A stretch of 64,000 bases of DNA from Hybos culiciformis (GCA_964007475.1 OZ023273.1:148835308-148899307); one strand, 5' to 3'. Shown: positions 24,997 through 41,018, numbered from the stretch's first letter. Notes: generated from the sequence alone by a model not told the origin. Made by a program: numbers and translations.

Positions 24997-27900
24997 ACAA
25001 ATATGCACATAAATAGTAGAATATGTTTAATCAGTAGTAATGTCTAAGTTGTAAGAAATTAGTTCATTTAATTTTCATTCAACTTGAGTCTGATTTGTAA
25101 GCTTCTTGTGTATAAAAGAAATATGAATGAATAAAAATGATTATTTGCGATTATATGTAGGTACCAACATTTTTATTCTCAAATAATTTGAAACTAAATA
25201 AAACAAAAAAAAAAATTAATATCTATCTCAATTTAATGAACTTGCGCATGCGAATTTTTTTTTTCTAAGTTAAGTATCTACATAAATATAAAAGTTTATA
25301 AAAATACTTGTTATTATTATTTTTTATTTTATTTTTTTTTGAAGACTTCGAATTCAAAAGAGGAAATTTTCATCTGTTGGTGGTTATTTTAAATAATAAT
25401 AATAAATATAAAAATGTAGTTTTATTTTTTAATATAATATATTTCTTAATATATTATTTTATTGTTGACCCCATATTGTTAGATATTTTGGGGGGTGAAA
25501 TTTAATTAAGATTGATAGATCCGGTATATAAAGTTATATTTTTGTTATCATGTGTAGTTAGTATTTTATTTTTATGATTTTAAAGCTTGAAACATTTTTT
25601 TTTTTTGTCATACAACTTTATAACGAAGAAATTTGTAAATTTTTATTTTTATATATTATAAAAATATTCTAATTAAACTCTAATTTTAACTATATCAAAA
25701 CATCTATATTATGTACATTGTACACTTAAATTGAATAAAACAATTTTCGTGAAATTTACTTTTATTATATGCATAAAATAATTTTATCCACAAGTTTTTA
25801 TTATGGAAATTTAAAATTCTTAAGTTCTAATAAAGATTTATTCAGATCGTTTTGAATATTCAAGTGAATTATAAATACATATAATCTTATTAAACTATAA
25901 TTTGTCTGTACGAATACGACTCTTAGTTTATGAATCTTCGATGATTTTCTATATCAATTATGTTTTTAGAAAATACATCTTAAATTATTCTGATTATATA
26001 ACTAATTGATATTATGATATCGCTAGAAAGTTAAATTTGCTGAATTAATATTCTAGTTTAATGATTCTTATTAATATGATTTTTATAAAATTTTTATGTG
26101 AGGAGGATTATTTTTGGGTCTTAGCCCGGTTTTAATGAATTAAAATTTTTCATCAAAGAAAGCAAAACTAAGTTTTTATTATAACCAATAGAGATTCTAG
26201 AGAATATTTATGATGAAAATATCTGAGACATTGAGTCTTGTAGTTATGAAAATTATAATGAACTACTTCTGAATTATTTATATTATCTTATTATTTTTTT
26301 AGATGACGTTTAAATATATCTGCTAAACTAAGCCAGTACTAAAATTTTTGCGTTTAAGTTTAAAATAAATATTATATTCGTAATTTAATATCAATTAAAA
26401 AGGTTTAGGCAAAAAAAAAAAGAAAATACAAATTTATAATAATTTTGTTGATTATTTTATTTTTTAATATTATGAACAAAAATTATCAAATTATTGTTGC
26501 ATTTCCGTTTCAAATATAAAATATCTATCTCCGAATAACATCTCTGCGTGAAATTTAAACTATTTAAATTTATTATTATTTCAGTTTTTTGGGGCATAAA
26601 AATATTCAATGCAACTGCAAAAGATTTTTTTTCAAATTGAGGAAATTATATCAGCACTTTATGATTATTTAAAGTTTAGTTAATAATGCTTGAAAATTGT
26701 TCTTAAAAATATGTCAATTTATAAATTCTCTAAACTTGATTCAAAGCAATTTTGATTAGAAGGTACAAAAAATAATATGGAGGAATTATTTAGAAATGAG
26801 AAGATTTAAATGGTTATGAACTGGTTGTATTAAGATAATTCTTCAAGCACAATCTAGTATTAACAACCTGGTATAATTTTTATTGATTTTTATTTGTCAA
26901 GATTTTTATCAAAAATTTGTTAATTTCAATAATTATATTCAACGTAAATGAGAAGCAAGTAAATGAAGTTTTAGGTCCCAGTTTCATAGTTCATAATTTT
27001 TAACATGAACTCTACAAAATTATTATAATTTTTTTTTTTTTTTTGAAAATAAAATAATTTTAAATTAAAAATTATGCCAAAATTCTTAAAAGATCTAAGT
27101 TTAAAATAAAAATATTATTATTATTTTTGAAATATTGTGTAGAATTGTAGATAATTTAAACAACTTAATGTGTAATTCATAATTTATGATTTCAAATATT
27201 TTAATTTTAAATATACCGAAAAAAAATTTTGGCAATTGCTAAATTTGTATTTACATCATTTACAAAAAAAAAAAATAAAATGCAATCATAATTGAATTTT
27301 AGAACTTAAAATACCTCGAATTTTTAAAAAAATTTTAAAGATGGTAGTTTTTTTTTTGTAGTTAAAAAAACAGTATTATCCTTAATTAAACTAAAAAAAA
27401 AGCGGAGACTTAATAATGATAATAGACGATAACTTAGATGCAGTCACCTGACCTAAATCCTTAATACTATTGAGGACAACTGAATACAAAATGGAGAGGA
27501 GAATAATTGGTGACCAAAAACTATTTATATATTCATTACTCCATTGACAGCTGCATTATGTATGAACTAACCAGATAATAAATAAATTAGAAAAAAATAT
27601 TTTAAAGCGTTTTTAAAGTTAAATTTTTTATTATGCAAACAATTAACGAAGTTAAACTTTTTTTTTTGAAAAACAGAAAAAATGTATACCTTCTTTTAAT
27701 TTTTATATTTATTTTTGATGAAACCTATTCTAATTGCAATGTTAACAAAATGCTCATAATCATAAGTTTTTGACATGAAAATAATTCAATTGTATAATGC
27801 AGTATTTTTATCTTGAAAATATTTCTATATTTTAAGTGCTCAAAATTTTATTATTTTATTTTCATTGAAAATGAAAACTTACAAATATTTTCTCCTAAAT

Positions 27901-30900
27901 CAAACTATAATAGCACATAACGCCCCCAATCATAAAATTGGCTTCTCACAGTACATTAAAAACATTATTTACATTTGAGCAGGTATGTATTTTATATAGA
28001 ATATGTATGTACGTTGAAAGATGATGTAAAAAAGCGAATGATTGCAAAAGATAATTCTGAATATATAGTATAATGTACTTGAGTTTTTCTATACAAAATT
28101 AAAATACTGAAACTGCTTTGAATAAGTGGGTATTTAAAAAACAATTTTTTTTTTTTTGACTAATTAGTTGTTTAATCCCTCTTAAATGCCAATTTAAACT
28201 TTAAAATAAGTTATATTGAATGTATATAATATTTGATAGATAAAAAAGGTACGTTCATAAAATTTTCCTTTAAACATTATAGATATAAGTATCTTCTGAA
28301 TTTTATATAATTTGACGATATAATGAATTCCTACTGTGAATTGAAACAAAAATTTAAATAATTTTTTATAAATTAAAGTTTAAAAAATTATTTCATATTA
28401 AATTTATATTTTTGTGATGAATAAATATGCTTTGATTCTATTGTGTAGGTTTATATATGTTTATGTTGTATACCCACTGAGTAATTTATGTAAATTCTAT
28501 TGCATTTCCATAAAATGCTAAAAATACCCCTTTTATTTTGTTTTTTTATTCGTTCATTTTCATAGATAAAGAAGTAATCATCATTTGCGCACTCTTTCCA
28601 AGGTCATTTCTTAATATGATTTAGCATAAATTTATAATAAAAAAAAAATATACATAGATATACTACAAATATTCTATTTTATTTAACTGTTACATAGATT
28701 TTTTTTTTTAACTTATTTCTCACACATTTAAAAAATATTTGGAATAAATTTTTTTTTTTATTATTAAATTGTAAATAAACATCATAAACATTCACACCTG
28801 GATATTGTTTTTAGCATCAAAGGGTAAATATTAAATAACGTTAATAATGTAAGTTAATAACTATTCGTGTAAAAGGGTGTGGTAATGTATGTTTCATTGT
28901 AAAAGCTTTAAAAATATAAATCCTTCGAAACCAACTTAGGGTGCCTTTTAAATTTACAAATAAACAGACTTTTTAAAAATTAAACCTATTATTGAAAGCA
29001 AACTAGGAAATAATTCCATTCGGAATTCTGAAAATTTTCTAGTAAGATATAAATTCCTTTTTTTAACTCGTTTGAAAAACGGACTGTATGTTTTCATTAA
29101 ACGTCCGGGTCCGTCTCTCCGTCCGTTCCTTACTTAAATGCTTATATCTAATGGAATGTTAAACTGGTTTCAATTATTTTAATGTCAGAATACGCGCAAT
29201 CTCGTTCACTTACACCTCGGCTGGAGTATGAGATTCTATGTTTTCAATATGGGATTTAGAAACTCTCAATCAGCGAAGGGTCTAATAAAATTATCATATA
29301 AAATTTATATATTTAAAATTTTTTTTAAAGTTTTAATTAATTCCGATGAATATTTAGTATATTAGGTAGACAGATGTCGATTAGAGGAAACTAAAATAAA
29401 TGGTTCAAATTCGATTGTTTCTAAAGACACGGACTATGGGTTATATTTCGATTAAAATTGTGATAAATGAATAGGTAACTGGTATAAGACTTGACAACGG
29501 AGTACTGTCAACGGAATTGATGGCAAAATATATTTAGATTGTAATCTATATCTAAATTATGACTATAGGTAGTTATCTGAAAATTAAATTATCTTGAATC
29601 GAAAAGTTGAAAACGAGTCGTTTGCTTCAGTTCTGAGGTATCCACTCTTTTATATTTTTTTGCTTCAGTAGCACTTGGTGAAATATATATATTTTTCAAC
29701 CCAAACAGATATAATTAAATGTTCCAATGATTGGTCAATCACAAAGTATTACCTCTCATATAATAGTTTCATTATTTTAATTTTAATAAACTTCCTTAAC
29801 AAAATTCCTACTTCTACCTTACTTAAGAAAATATTGTAGATATCGTGTATTTCGCCGGCCAAAACGAAATGAATTTCGATTTACCATCAAAACGAATTTT
29901 TATATTTTTCCACTATAAAACAGTTACAACCTTACAACGAACGTTAAATTCATTGTAATCAAATTTGATCCTTTATGAGGATCTAAGGAATTTTTTGTTA
30001 AGTATCAGAATAATTTAATTTAAAAATTCCACACATTTAAAAATGTTGCGTTGACCTTCAACATTAAATTGAAGCATTGCGTTTATGTATGCGTAACATG
30101 TGCGTAATTATTAATGAAAAAAAAAAACCTTTTTATAAATTCTAATTGCTTTACTTTCATTATTATAATGAAAATATTTAAAATTTTATATATATATCTA
30201 ATATTGTTTACCTAATACCAAACTGTTAGAATATTTTTTGCAGACAAATGGACGACATGTCTAGGTCTACTACATACATAGATATGTATAAAAATTAATA
30301 TGCTTGCGTGTTTATGTTCATGATATGAAATGAATATAAAAAACCTAAAAAACATCCAGAGGGATATTTATTTATTTTTTTACACAAAAAATTTCAAGTG
30401 TATAGGATATACCAGTTGCGTTTTATTATACACTTTGTATAAAATATAGAATCTTTCTCTGAAAAAGGTTAATCAACATTTTTGTATCTAGACAAAAACT
30501 TGAACAGTATATAAAAAATATTTATGTTTTGTTGCAAATACATCTAAGTAGTTAGATAAGATACATCTTTATATATATATAAATATATATAGGATACTTT
30601 TACTATACCATCATACGATAATTATTATTCTTATTTTTGTCTTCAATAATACACATACAAGACGTAAGATTTTCTCAATTTTTTATATATAAATTTTACT
30701 GGTAAAATTTAGAATGAAAAGCTCTCACTTTTGGTACACATTTTAAAAATTTATGGTAAAGTTTCAATTTCAATCTTTTATATTTTTTTCAGATATTGAG
30801 TTATCAGTAATTATTATATTTTAAAATGTTTAGTGAAAATTAATTATTTCCACGTCCTTTGAAACATGAGTATAATGAAAGTTACTCAATATATGTATGA

Positions 30901-33900
30901 TATCTTATATGTATAAAAATTAAAATATATAATCATTTGATTCTTCTCTTTTTTACCCTACTTTCTATCAAAAATTAAAGATATCAAACTTATTTTCATT
31001 TTACGTTCGTCCACCACTGAAATGCTTTAAAAATTAAACTAATTAGGCCGATTTCGAATATTTGAATAGCAAAATATGCGCTTCGTTGTTCACATTAGCT
31101 AAAGGTTGAAATTGTACGGTTTTAAAATTTTTTTTGGGTCTACACTCTTCAGTCAAAATACACTAATTTTCTTCGAAATCCATTAAATTTTTTAAAAAAT
31201 TTTATATAGATATAAAACTTTTGTATGTCAAAAATTTGATAAAGGACGTTTAGAACTTCTAGTAGGGTATCGTAGAACTAAGTTCACCTTAAATTAATGT
31301 AAATAGAATAGTGCATATTTTGCCATTCAAACATTTAATTTTAATGATTACAATATTATCATTTTAGTACGAAACACGAAACATTGTACATATTTGTTTT
31401 TGATGAAACTAGATAAAATAATTGGTTCTAAAATATATAAAAAATATAAAATAAAGGTATAAGTATATTTAAATTTCTCTAATTAAACGGGCCCTAATGA
31501 AGGTCTAAAAGTGTGAACGAACTATATTGGCTAATAATTTAAATAAGATTTAGTTTTATTTAAAATTTATCCTTGTAATAACAAACATCAATTCAATTTG
31601 ATATCTACACTCTACAGGATATTTTTTTGTTTCTATTATTAAATCCCATTATTTTAAGCTGATAGTATAACAATAATACTCTAGTTGCTAATGTATTTTA
31701 ATAATATACGAACATAATAATATTAATGTAATTCTATAGGTATAACATTGTCAAAAAAATCTATCAAAAAAATAACAAGTTCACGAACATTATTTCATCT
31801 CCCTATATATAGATCTTTTAATACGAAAAGAACATTATTTTAATTTAATATTCTCACTGAAAATATTTAAAAAAAAAATGTATTTTATCTTCTAGAGATT
31901 CTGTGTTTTATATTGTGAGTGTACCTATATGTTCATATAATATTGTGTAATCAACAGTGAATTTCATTTCATCGTGAATAAATAAACTTGTACCAAAACT
32001 TTTTTTTGCGTACTTTTATTTTACTCTAATTTGTAATATTCATTCTCTCTTAGAATATATATTTTATACTTTTTTTTTTCTTTTTTCTTGAATTCTTAAT
32101 GAATATATTTTTTTTTAGTATAAAATTAGAATTCATTTAGTGTGGTGTATTTATTTACGCTGAAATAATTTTATTTAACCAACCAATTTAGTTTAACACA
32201 AAAATTAAGAATCTAATTTTGAATTGAAATTTTATTCTCAGCTCTAAAACTATTAATAATAAAAAAATAAAAATCAGTTAATTTTCTAGGGAGCTTTTGA
32301 AAAATTTTATGCTATTTTAGTCTTGAAAGATCCGTGCTTGAAAACGGTTCGTTTGTAAAAATATTTGAAAAAAAAATTTGAAATTTTTTTTTTAACTGGA
32401 TTTATAAAATAAAATAAAAATTAATTGAAAAAATAAATTCATAATTTTTTATTTTTGGATATTTTGCCAATAATTAAAAACCAAAATAAAAAAAAATTCT
32501 TTAAAAATAAAAATACATTTTTGCCAAAAAAGTCTAGACGGTGTGTAAATTTTTATTTAAAAAAAAAAAATATTTAATTCATTAATAAAATTATTTTTTT
32601 TTTTTTTTTTAATTTTTAATTATTTTTTTAAGTATAATTTTTTTATTTAGAATAAAAATTTCTTGTAAACAACTCAATCAACTATATATACAATATATAG
32701 TTATAGACTTGTCAATTAGAACAATTGCAAATAAACAAAAACTCAAACGTTTTGATAATTAAACAAAAACAAATAAATAACAAAAAAACAATAGAAGAAT
32801 TTTTTTTTTTAAAGATCATATGTGAATTTTAAATCAAAACAAAAAAAAATTAATGGAAAAGTAGTTAACAAATTATGTTTTTTTTTTTTTAATTATATTA
32901 GCATAAGATCAAAATAATATTTGAAAACTTAAATTAAAAAACAAAAAAAAAAACTAGGACACACAATTATATGATTTTGGGGTGCTATTTTTAAAAAACA
33001 AACAAAAAATTAATAACTATAAAAAAAAAGATAAAAAAGAAACAAAATAAGAAAAATTATTAAATTTTAGTGTGTGTTTTTTCTTTTTTTAATGATTTAA
33101 TGATTTTTTTTTTTGAACAAAACTGCCAATTAAAAAAAAATATTTTAATTTCTTTTTTTCAAAAAAATTTGTCTACACAAACAATTTTTGTTTGATAATG
33201 AGATTTTATAAATTTTGAATATTCTTTGGAACTTCTTAAAAATCGATTTCATGGCTTACCGTTTCAGTAGTAGAATTTATATCGAGCTGCTAAACTATAT
33301 ATAAATTTCTAAACGAATCTGGCTATAAGGTGAAAAGAATTATTAAGCTGGATGTGAAATGAAGAGATAATAAAAACCTAACCCTATATTTTAATAACAA
33401 ATTTTACTTTCAAACTTTTTGGTTTTATTCTTATCGAATCTTCATCATTAATTACTTAATAAATAAGCTTTCATAATTTCAATATTACCACAAATAAGAC
33501 CTACGTAATGTTATAAATATTTTTTTATTTGAAATTTCCTAGTCACAATATCATTTGATTTCATTATTGATATACATGCACAAGTACATAGTGACGACAT
33601 TATCGTTATGGAACCTTTTTCTTTTATATACAGGAATATTAATTTTTAATTTATTCTTAATTTTATTACAATTATTATATGGAAGATTTATATCATTTCA
33701 CCTATTTCTTCAAAAAATTAATAACAATAAATTGATAATTAGTCATTGATTGATAAGGGGTTTATTTTCATTCTGAAAATAACAAACAAATTTCAAAGAC
33801 TTTGTAGTACTAACCTTTTTGTATATGGTCAATTATTTCGTTGATGACGATTTGTTTACAAAATTCTTTTTATCTATCTTTACCTTTGTACATATTATAA

Positions 33901-36900
33901 TTCCTTATGAATTATCAATAACCCCTTGTGTAAGGATTAGGCAAGCACTACATTCAGGTGTTAATAAACAACAAATAGATTAAATTGTTTTCCAAATTTT
34001 GTGGAAAATTTTTAAAACAAAAAAATAAGTAAAATTCTGTATGAAATCAACTGTTATCGGGGAAAAATAAAAAAATTCTGATTTTTATATTTTTGTACAT
34101 TATTTTTTTTTAATTTAATTAAATTTGCTGGTTTCAAATAAAATAAACATAAAATTCATATTTAATAACAAATATTTCTTACCATCCAGTTTGTAGAACT
34201 ATTAATTTCATATAATTCGATAAAAACAAATCTCTGAAAAAATGCCTTCTTTGAAATAAGTCACAATCTCACCGTACTCTATATTATAAAATCAAATAAT
34301 AATTTTCCTTGGCTATATCATTCAGTCTTAACTTAAATTAAAACTTTTAAAGTGTTTGCAAAATAAAGTATTAATATTATGTACAGACATAATCAATATC
34401 TTTGAGTATCAAAGCCGACAATCGCATATTTATACTTCAAATAAATTGCACTTGAATATTATATTATTATATATGACTTCAAACCTTTAGCGTTTATTAT
34501 TTGTATCTTATAGAACCAAATAACAAATGAAATAAATATTTTTTTTAATCAAGTATCAAATTTTTTTCCAAGATAAGAAATTATATATATATAATTATAT
34601 ACAAGTATATTATTATATAATTTATAATAAAAAAATAAATGAATAATATTATTAAATAATATAATAATATTTTATTCGCGTCATAGTTTGTTTTCAATTC
34701 TCATTTCTTTGAACTGAATTTCAGATGATTTTTTTATTTATTTTTTATTGATAAAATAAAATCAGAATTTCATTATAAAGTATTAAAATTCTATATAAAA
34801 TAATAAAAAAATATTAAAAATTTTTTTTTTTTTGTAGCTTCTCTCTTATCTAATGGTTAATGGCATGGCAATTTTATTTTTGATATAGAAACGTGTTTCA
34901 GAAAAATAAAAAATAAAACATAAGAAGAAGAAAAATGAAGAATAAGAATTTTTAGAATTTATCTTTAACGTAATTTAATATAGCATTTCCATTTACAGTG
35001 AAATTATTAAATTTAAATAATTCTGTAAAAGAAAAAAAAAAAAACAATATTTATATACTCACTCAATAAAATTAAAAAGCATAATAAGAACTACCTGTTG
35101 TCCATTCATTATTACATCTATACTTTTTATATCTTATATAATCTCTATATATAATACTATTTAATACGAGTATCTTAAAAGCGAAACAACAACTTGTGCG
35201 ATTTTAATGAAAGAGATTGTAAACATATATATATACTTATATATAAAAAAATTTATGTGCAGAATGCACTTTTTCTTAAGAGAAATTTATATATATTATA
35301 CTCATTTTCATTCAAGTATTTTATAATTGAATTTTAAGGAAGAATAATTTTATTTTTATTAATAAATATTAAAAATGAATAATTTTTTATAACATAATTT
35401 AAAAAAAAAAAAGATGCTCTAAATTAAATAATGGTATTTTGCTTATCCTTACCGTTTTTTGTAGACGGAGTTGCCAAGGAAAAATAATGCTTGATAAGAA
35501 CTTCAGCATTATAAGTTCATATATATTTACATAATGTATAGTAAATGATTTTTATTTCTGAAATTAAATCTTTATTATAATTTGTTTTTATATCCAATTT
35601 ACATTTATTTTTTTAAATAACTTAATTCAAAGCTTTAATATTATATTTTAATAAAAAATAACGATACTTAATGTATAGTTAAAAAATTTCTTCGTTGACT
35701 CTCTTCAACTTGTATATTACGACCGACGGACGTGTCATTCAATTTGCACATTTTATTTATAAAATGTTTTCAGTGTTTGTTTTTTTTTTTTTAATCAACG
35801 AAGAACGAAAACTACAGTGACGACATTTAAATTATAAAAATTGTTTTTTTTTTTGTCATTAAAAAAGTATAATGATAACGACTCTTAGTATTTATATTAA
35901 TTCATATGAAATTTAAAAGAAAGTTCAAATTTATGTAGATAATTTATTTTTTTTTCCACATAAAGAAATTAAATTTGATTTCATATCAGTCACTACTGAC
36001 CCAAAAATTAATTCTCTGCCGGAGCTTGTGAGTTGCGTATGTGTCTCATGAATTATACAAATGATCGTACGGAAATTTATATTTTGAGATGGAAATATAT
36101 TTTCAAATATTTCAAATGATCATAAAATGTAAAATCTATACAATTTTATATTAACAAAAAATTACATCATTTTATGTATTTTATAATTATAAGATCAAAA
36201 ATAGCTACAACCGATGCTTATTATAAATATAGTGTATGTCTTAAATGAAAAGTCTAACCTTGGGAAAAAATAATTTTCATCAAAATTTTTGACAATTTTA
36301 TTTTATTTTCATTAAATTATTTATATTACTTTGTTTTGGAAAAACTTATTACACATTTATAAAAATATCTCATAAGAAGTATATTTTTGATGTTTTGGCG
36401 TGAAAACTTAAAAGATTTATTTAATTGGCAAAATGAAAAAAAAAACTTTGAACAAGACAAAAATAAATTCGTTTTTCCCATGTTTCCCGTACATTTTTTT
36501 TAGGGAAAATTTTTTTGTAAATTATTATTTTTATAATATATTAGCCCGCAAAAAAAACTGAAAAAACATATGTGCGAACGTTTCTTGTTTCATAAAAAAA
36601 AAACCCATAAGTATTTATTTTAAAAATAAATAATTTTTGGATTATCAAAAAAAGTGACATAAAGGTTCTATGCAAATTTATTTAGTTCTATAGAAATAAA
36701 AAAAAATAATAATATAAGTTGATTGGAAGAACTGCACATAAAAGTAAGTACCTATTATTTTAATTATTTTTAAAAGTTTTATTTGGAATTATTTTTTATA
36801 TTTATTATAATTTTGAATAATAAAAAAAATATTTGAATATAAAGCTCATTCGTTCAACCATAGAACCCTAGTTAAACCCTATTTTTTCTGTGAATATTTT

Positions 36901-37575
36901 AGAATTTTCAAATATAGACCTGAACTCTTTTCAGAACTATTCTGTATTAAATTTTGTAAAGGTTCTAAACATTTTGTATGAAATTCTACGAGATGTCAAC
37001 AGCAAGGCAAAATGTTATGAAACCATTTTGATTTGAGATACAAAATAAAAAAGAAGAAGGTGCAGTATAAGAATTTCGGGTCTTTTGTATATATATTCTT
37101 CATGCGAAATGTAATTTTTAATAATGCTAAAAAAATTTTAATGAATTCGATAATTGGAAAAGACAAAAAATTTTATATTAAATTTAAATTAAAATTAAAT
37201 TTTTTTGTTTGATTGAATTCCTTTAAGTAAATCATTCATTATATTTTGAAAGTAAAATTTCAATTGGAATTTTTTAATTTAATAGAATTTTGCCTTTTAT
37301 TAATTCAATATCGGTGCAATGAACCCTATTACATTAATTTTCAATAATATTCCAGAAATGTTGTAATGAAAGTATATTTTATGCATATACATATGTTATA
37401 TAAAATTTTTAGACAGTATTTAACGATTTAAATCCCCAGTAGTATTTAATACTTATTATAATTTTTTGTTATAAACATAATGTTGTTAATTAATAAGGAT
37501 TGAATAATTTCTATTTATATTTTTCTGTTTATTTACTAATAAGTTTTAATTAGAATAAGTATTGTCAATTATCAT

Positions 37576-37636
37576 AAAAAAATTAAATATAAATTATTTT
37601 ACTCATAGTGTAAAATAATTTATATTTAATTTTTTT
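37576..37636. repeat. Perfect inverted repeat, 27-bp arms, 7-nt loop
   Basis: Left arm 37576-37602 starts with seven A and ends ATTATTTTAC. Loop TCATAGT at 37603-37609. Right arm 37610-37636 starts GTAAAATAAT and ends in six T. There is no mismatch along 27 bp. It could be a tiny MITE core or cruciform-prone DNA. No precursor-miRNA mismatch pattern is visible. Confidence 0.85.
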
Positions 37637-40329
37637 ACTAGTAAAGTAACCTGTATCTCTATAGTAAAATACTTATCATCTTATCTATAATGTTTAATAA
37701 AAATAAATTAAATTTATTATTATAAACTTGTTCCCTAACTTGCGTGTAAAAATCTTTATTAAATTCGAAATAAGTTCAATTCAGTTCTATTTTCTTTGGT
37801 TCTATTCAAATACCTGTGATAAATACTCAATACCTAGTCACACATAAAATATGTTCTTTTTCTGGGTTGAAAAAAAAATAAATAAATTTGCATAAAAAAT
37901 AAAAGCTTTTAATAATTTTTTTTATATAAAATTTTTTTTTTTCAATCACTTATTCTAAATACTAAATTATAATTTTGCAAATTTAGTAAACAAAAAATCT
38001 TAAGTATATGTACAATTGTACTTAATATAATATTTATAGTTTATAGCTTCTATGTGTACATATAATGTCTCTAAATGCGCAATTATTGTGATTATATATA
38101 TATATATAAAAAAATATCTCAGATACAATATATTTTGATTCAAATATTATGGATAGAACAGAAAAAAAATCTTGGCGCCAATATTCATATAGTTTTGTAC
38201 GTAAGCAAATTTACCGGCCTTATAAACGTATTTATTTGGCCGAAGGTTGCGAACAAAAATTTTGTGTCAATGAAATTTGTAGGTATTGTATTTATAAAAA
38301 AACGAAAAAAAAAAACTGACCCTTATATATTTCTGAATAAAAATTTTCCTTAAAATTAATTCACGCAGCTTAGATAAAAACCATATTTCAATAAGGCTTA
38401 AATTAAATTTATTCTTTGTGCTTTCTAATCCTTCTTTGTAACATAATAGGTATATATATATTCATTTTCATGAGGAAAGCCGAAATTTTTAATTAAATTT
38501 GTGTATGCATGAACTATGAAGCCACTATAATTGAATTAAATGTGTCACATAAAATTATTTTTGAGTAAGAAAAAAAAATATGAGTATCAAGCTTACATAC
38601 ATTTGTGTGATTTGCTATATATATGGGGAAATGAAACACATATTGTAATTGAATACAAAAGCAAATAAAAATTGTAAAATATTAAATATGAGAGTAAAAA
38701 GCATCACCGTTTAGTTCAGACCAGATGTTTCCAACATTTTTAATTACTTGAGTCGCTTTTAAATTTTTTTGTCTTTCGACTGCACCGTAATAATTTTATA
38801 TAAGGTTCAATCATCATTGAAATAATGAATATATTTGAAATGGGAACCAGGCAGGATGAATTTCTTGTCAAATTTTTTAAAGTTCACTTCCTAGAAAAAG
38901 TGTAAAATAACACTTCATGTTTGGAAGTATTCCCGATCCCGTCGCAACCTACTTCCAAATTGGACAGGACTGGGCTTAGACAAAGTTATATACTTAGTTG
39001 ATTTATTTCTCAATAAAGCGAAGGTGTTTTTATAAACAGCTGAATAGAAAAGTTCATTATATATACATTGTACATATTATGTAAATAATTAATTTTTTTT
39101 ATTATAGACTTAATATTAATATTATAACAATGTTATTTTAAATTTAGTTTATTATATTATTGTTAATATTTTATTTTTTTTTTTTTTAATTGAAATTGAA
39201 TCATAATTGTTATACACATATAATATACAAATTAAAAGTATTAAGAGTATAAAAAAGACGATTTGGAAATAAATATAACATTCCATTATTTAGTTTAGGA
39301 GAACAATTTTTTTATGAAAAGAATGTTTAAGTTTTTATAAAGAATGTATAAGTTTTTATAAAAAAGAAAATTTTGATTAAATGGATATTGATACTACTAT
39401 ATGAATATTGTATATTGTTTTAGGTTATAAATTCGCACTGTAATAAAATACGGTAGTTTGTAGAACATTAAAGAGTTCGGTGGCACAACAATTAATGAGA
39501 ATTTGTAAAATCTTTGAAACTTTAATGGGTTTATTTAACTACACACTTTAATAAAACTGTAATATATTCTCATATTATAGATTTTATTATTGAAATAATA
39601 TTTATAAAAATTGAATAAATATTATTTTTATTTTATTTTTCAATGAATTTTCGAATAAACACATTAAATAAGCATACAAAGTCAAAAAGAACTTATTAGT
39701 TTTGTAATATTTTTGATAGTTTTGTCCGGATGCTGTTTCAATTAATAATTTTCATTTTTAAAACATAATTATTTATAAATTATAATTATTTAAAACACAT
39801 TTATTTTTAACATAATAATATAAATATTTCACTATATAAAACTTTTCTGCAAGTAATTTTATAAATTACTATAAATTTAATTAAATTTTGAATATACTAT
39901 TATATGGGAGTAAAAATTTTGAATAGTTAGAAAACAATTTTTGATTTGTTAAACTAATTTTTATCAAATTTATAATATATCTTATACTTTTTTATTTTTT
40001 TTAATAATCAGTAAATTCTATCAATTCTATAATCTAGATAGCACAGAAGGCTAAAAAAAACTATTAAAAATGCGATATTAACTTGTTTACAATGTTAAAT
40101 AATATTGTACGAATACAAAACATTTTCACTTTAGGAATATAAATTTTATTAATTAAATAAAAAATAAATATTACATAATTTTATATGAATTTAGTTATTC
40201 AATGCAACGAGATATGGCGTAGTAAATTTAAATTAAAAACTATTTAATGTAAATTTATAATAAAAAAAAATGATTTATGGTTACAATACCAAACATATCA
40301 CTGATTAATTATATAAGTAAAATGGAAAA

Positions 40330-40460
40330 ATACACATGAGAGGAAAGAATTTCGGCGGAAATATTAAGATTTTTGTAAAATTTCAGGAGATCAAATGTAT
40401 AATCCATTTGAAATATCTCGGAAATATCAATTGAAAGTTTTTCGGTAGATGATTCTACCT
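40330..40460 (-). other. Weak exon-like ORF segment
   Basis: On the minus strand TTTTTATATATGTACAG, a good acceptor, opens a frame with balanced composition (ESSTEKLSIDISEIF ... FYKNLNISAEILSS). It could end at a GTGTAT donor near 40340. GC is higher than in the neighbours. No family is recognised and no flanking exon found. Confidence 0.2.
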
Positions 40461-41018
40461 GTACATATATAAAAAATGGAAATGTCTTAAATAAAATCAA
40501 GTCTTCGAGTTTTTTTTGTTAAATCCTGGAAATGTCTGTCAAAACTCTGTATTGATATTTTTAATTTCGGCTATATATTTAATGGGGTCGTAATTTGCAG
40601 ATTACTCATTACATTATATCTTTTGATCGACTTAAAATCATTACGCAGTCGACAGATATTATACACCGTGATAATGATAATCTTGTTAATTGTTACCTTT
40701 AGTTTAAATGTAGTTATAATAAGAAAAATTTAAATAAAAAAAGGTCATCATTCAAAATTTAATATTTATGATGATGATATAAATATAAGATCATAAAATT
40801 TTTGAATTGAAACTTAAAAAAAAAAAGAAATGAGTGGTTTATTTTTTAATCGACGAAAAATGCATATCATTTAATATAATAATAATAATAATAAAACAAA
40901 ATATTAAAAGATCATGTTTTTATATATTTTAATGCGTTGGGGATCGTTATGTTGTATTTAGTGCTATAGAATTTAGATCACTAAATGGAGTATTATATGC
41001 GTCAATAGACATGCAATC

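Larger units (their letters stand above)
23170..40924. other. AT-rich gene-poor stretch
   Basis: I see no assignable exon or RNA gene in this interval apart from one weak exon-like ORF near 40.3 kb. Contents are AT microsatellites, poly-A/T runs, a 24-bp tandem duplication (24949-24996), a 27-bp-arm perfect inverted repeat (37576-37636) and a few GC-richer patches of unknown origin (29.07-29.28, 35.72 and 38.70-39.00 kb). It may be intergenic or a long intron. Confidence 0.5.

Noticed and set aside
29070..29280. GTCCGGGTCCGTCTCTCCGTCCG patch
   Set aside because: A GC-richer word cluster of the sort found in many insect repeats, but no boundaries, coding frame or second copy in the window.
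38092..38110. TA microsatellites here and near 5.50, 47.05 and 56.46 kb
   Set aside because: Ordinary simple repeats for this composition; not worth separate annotation.
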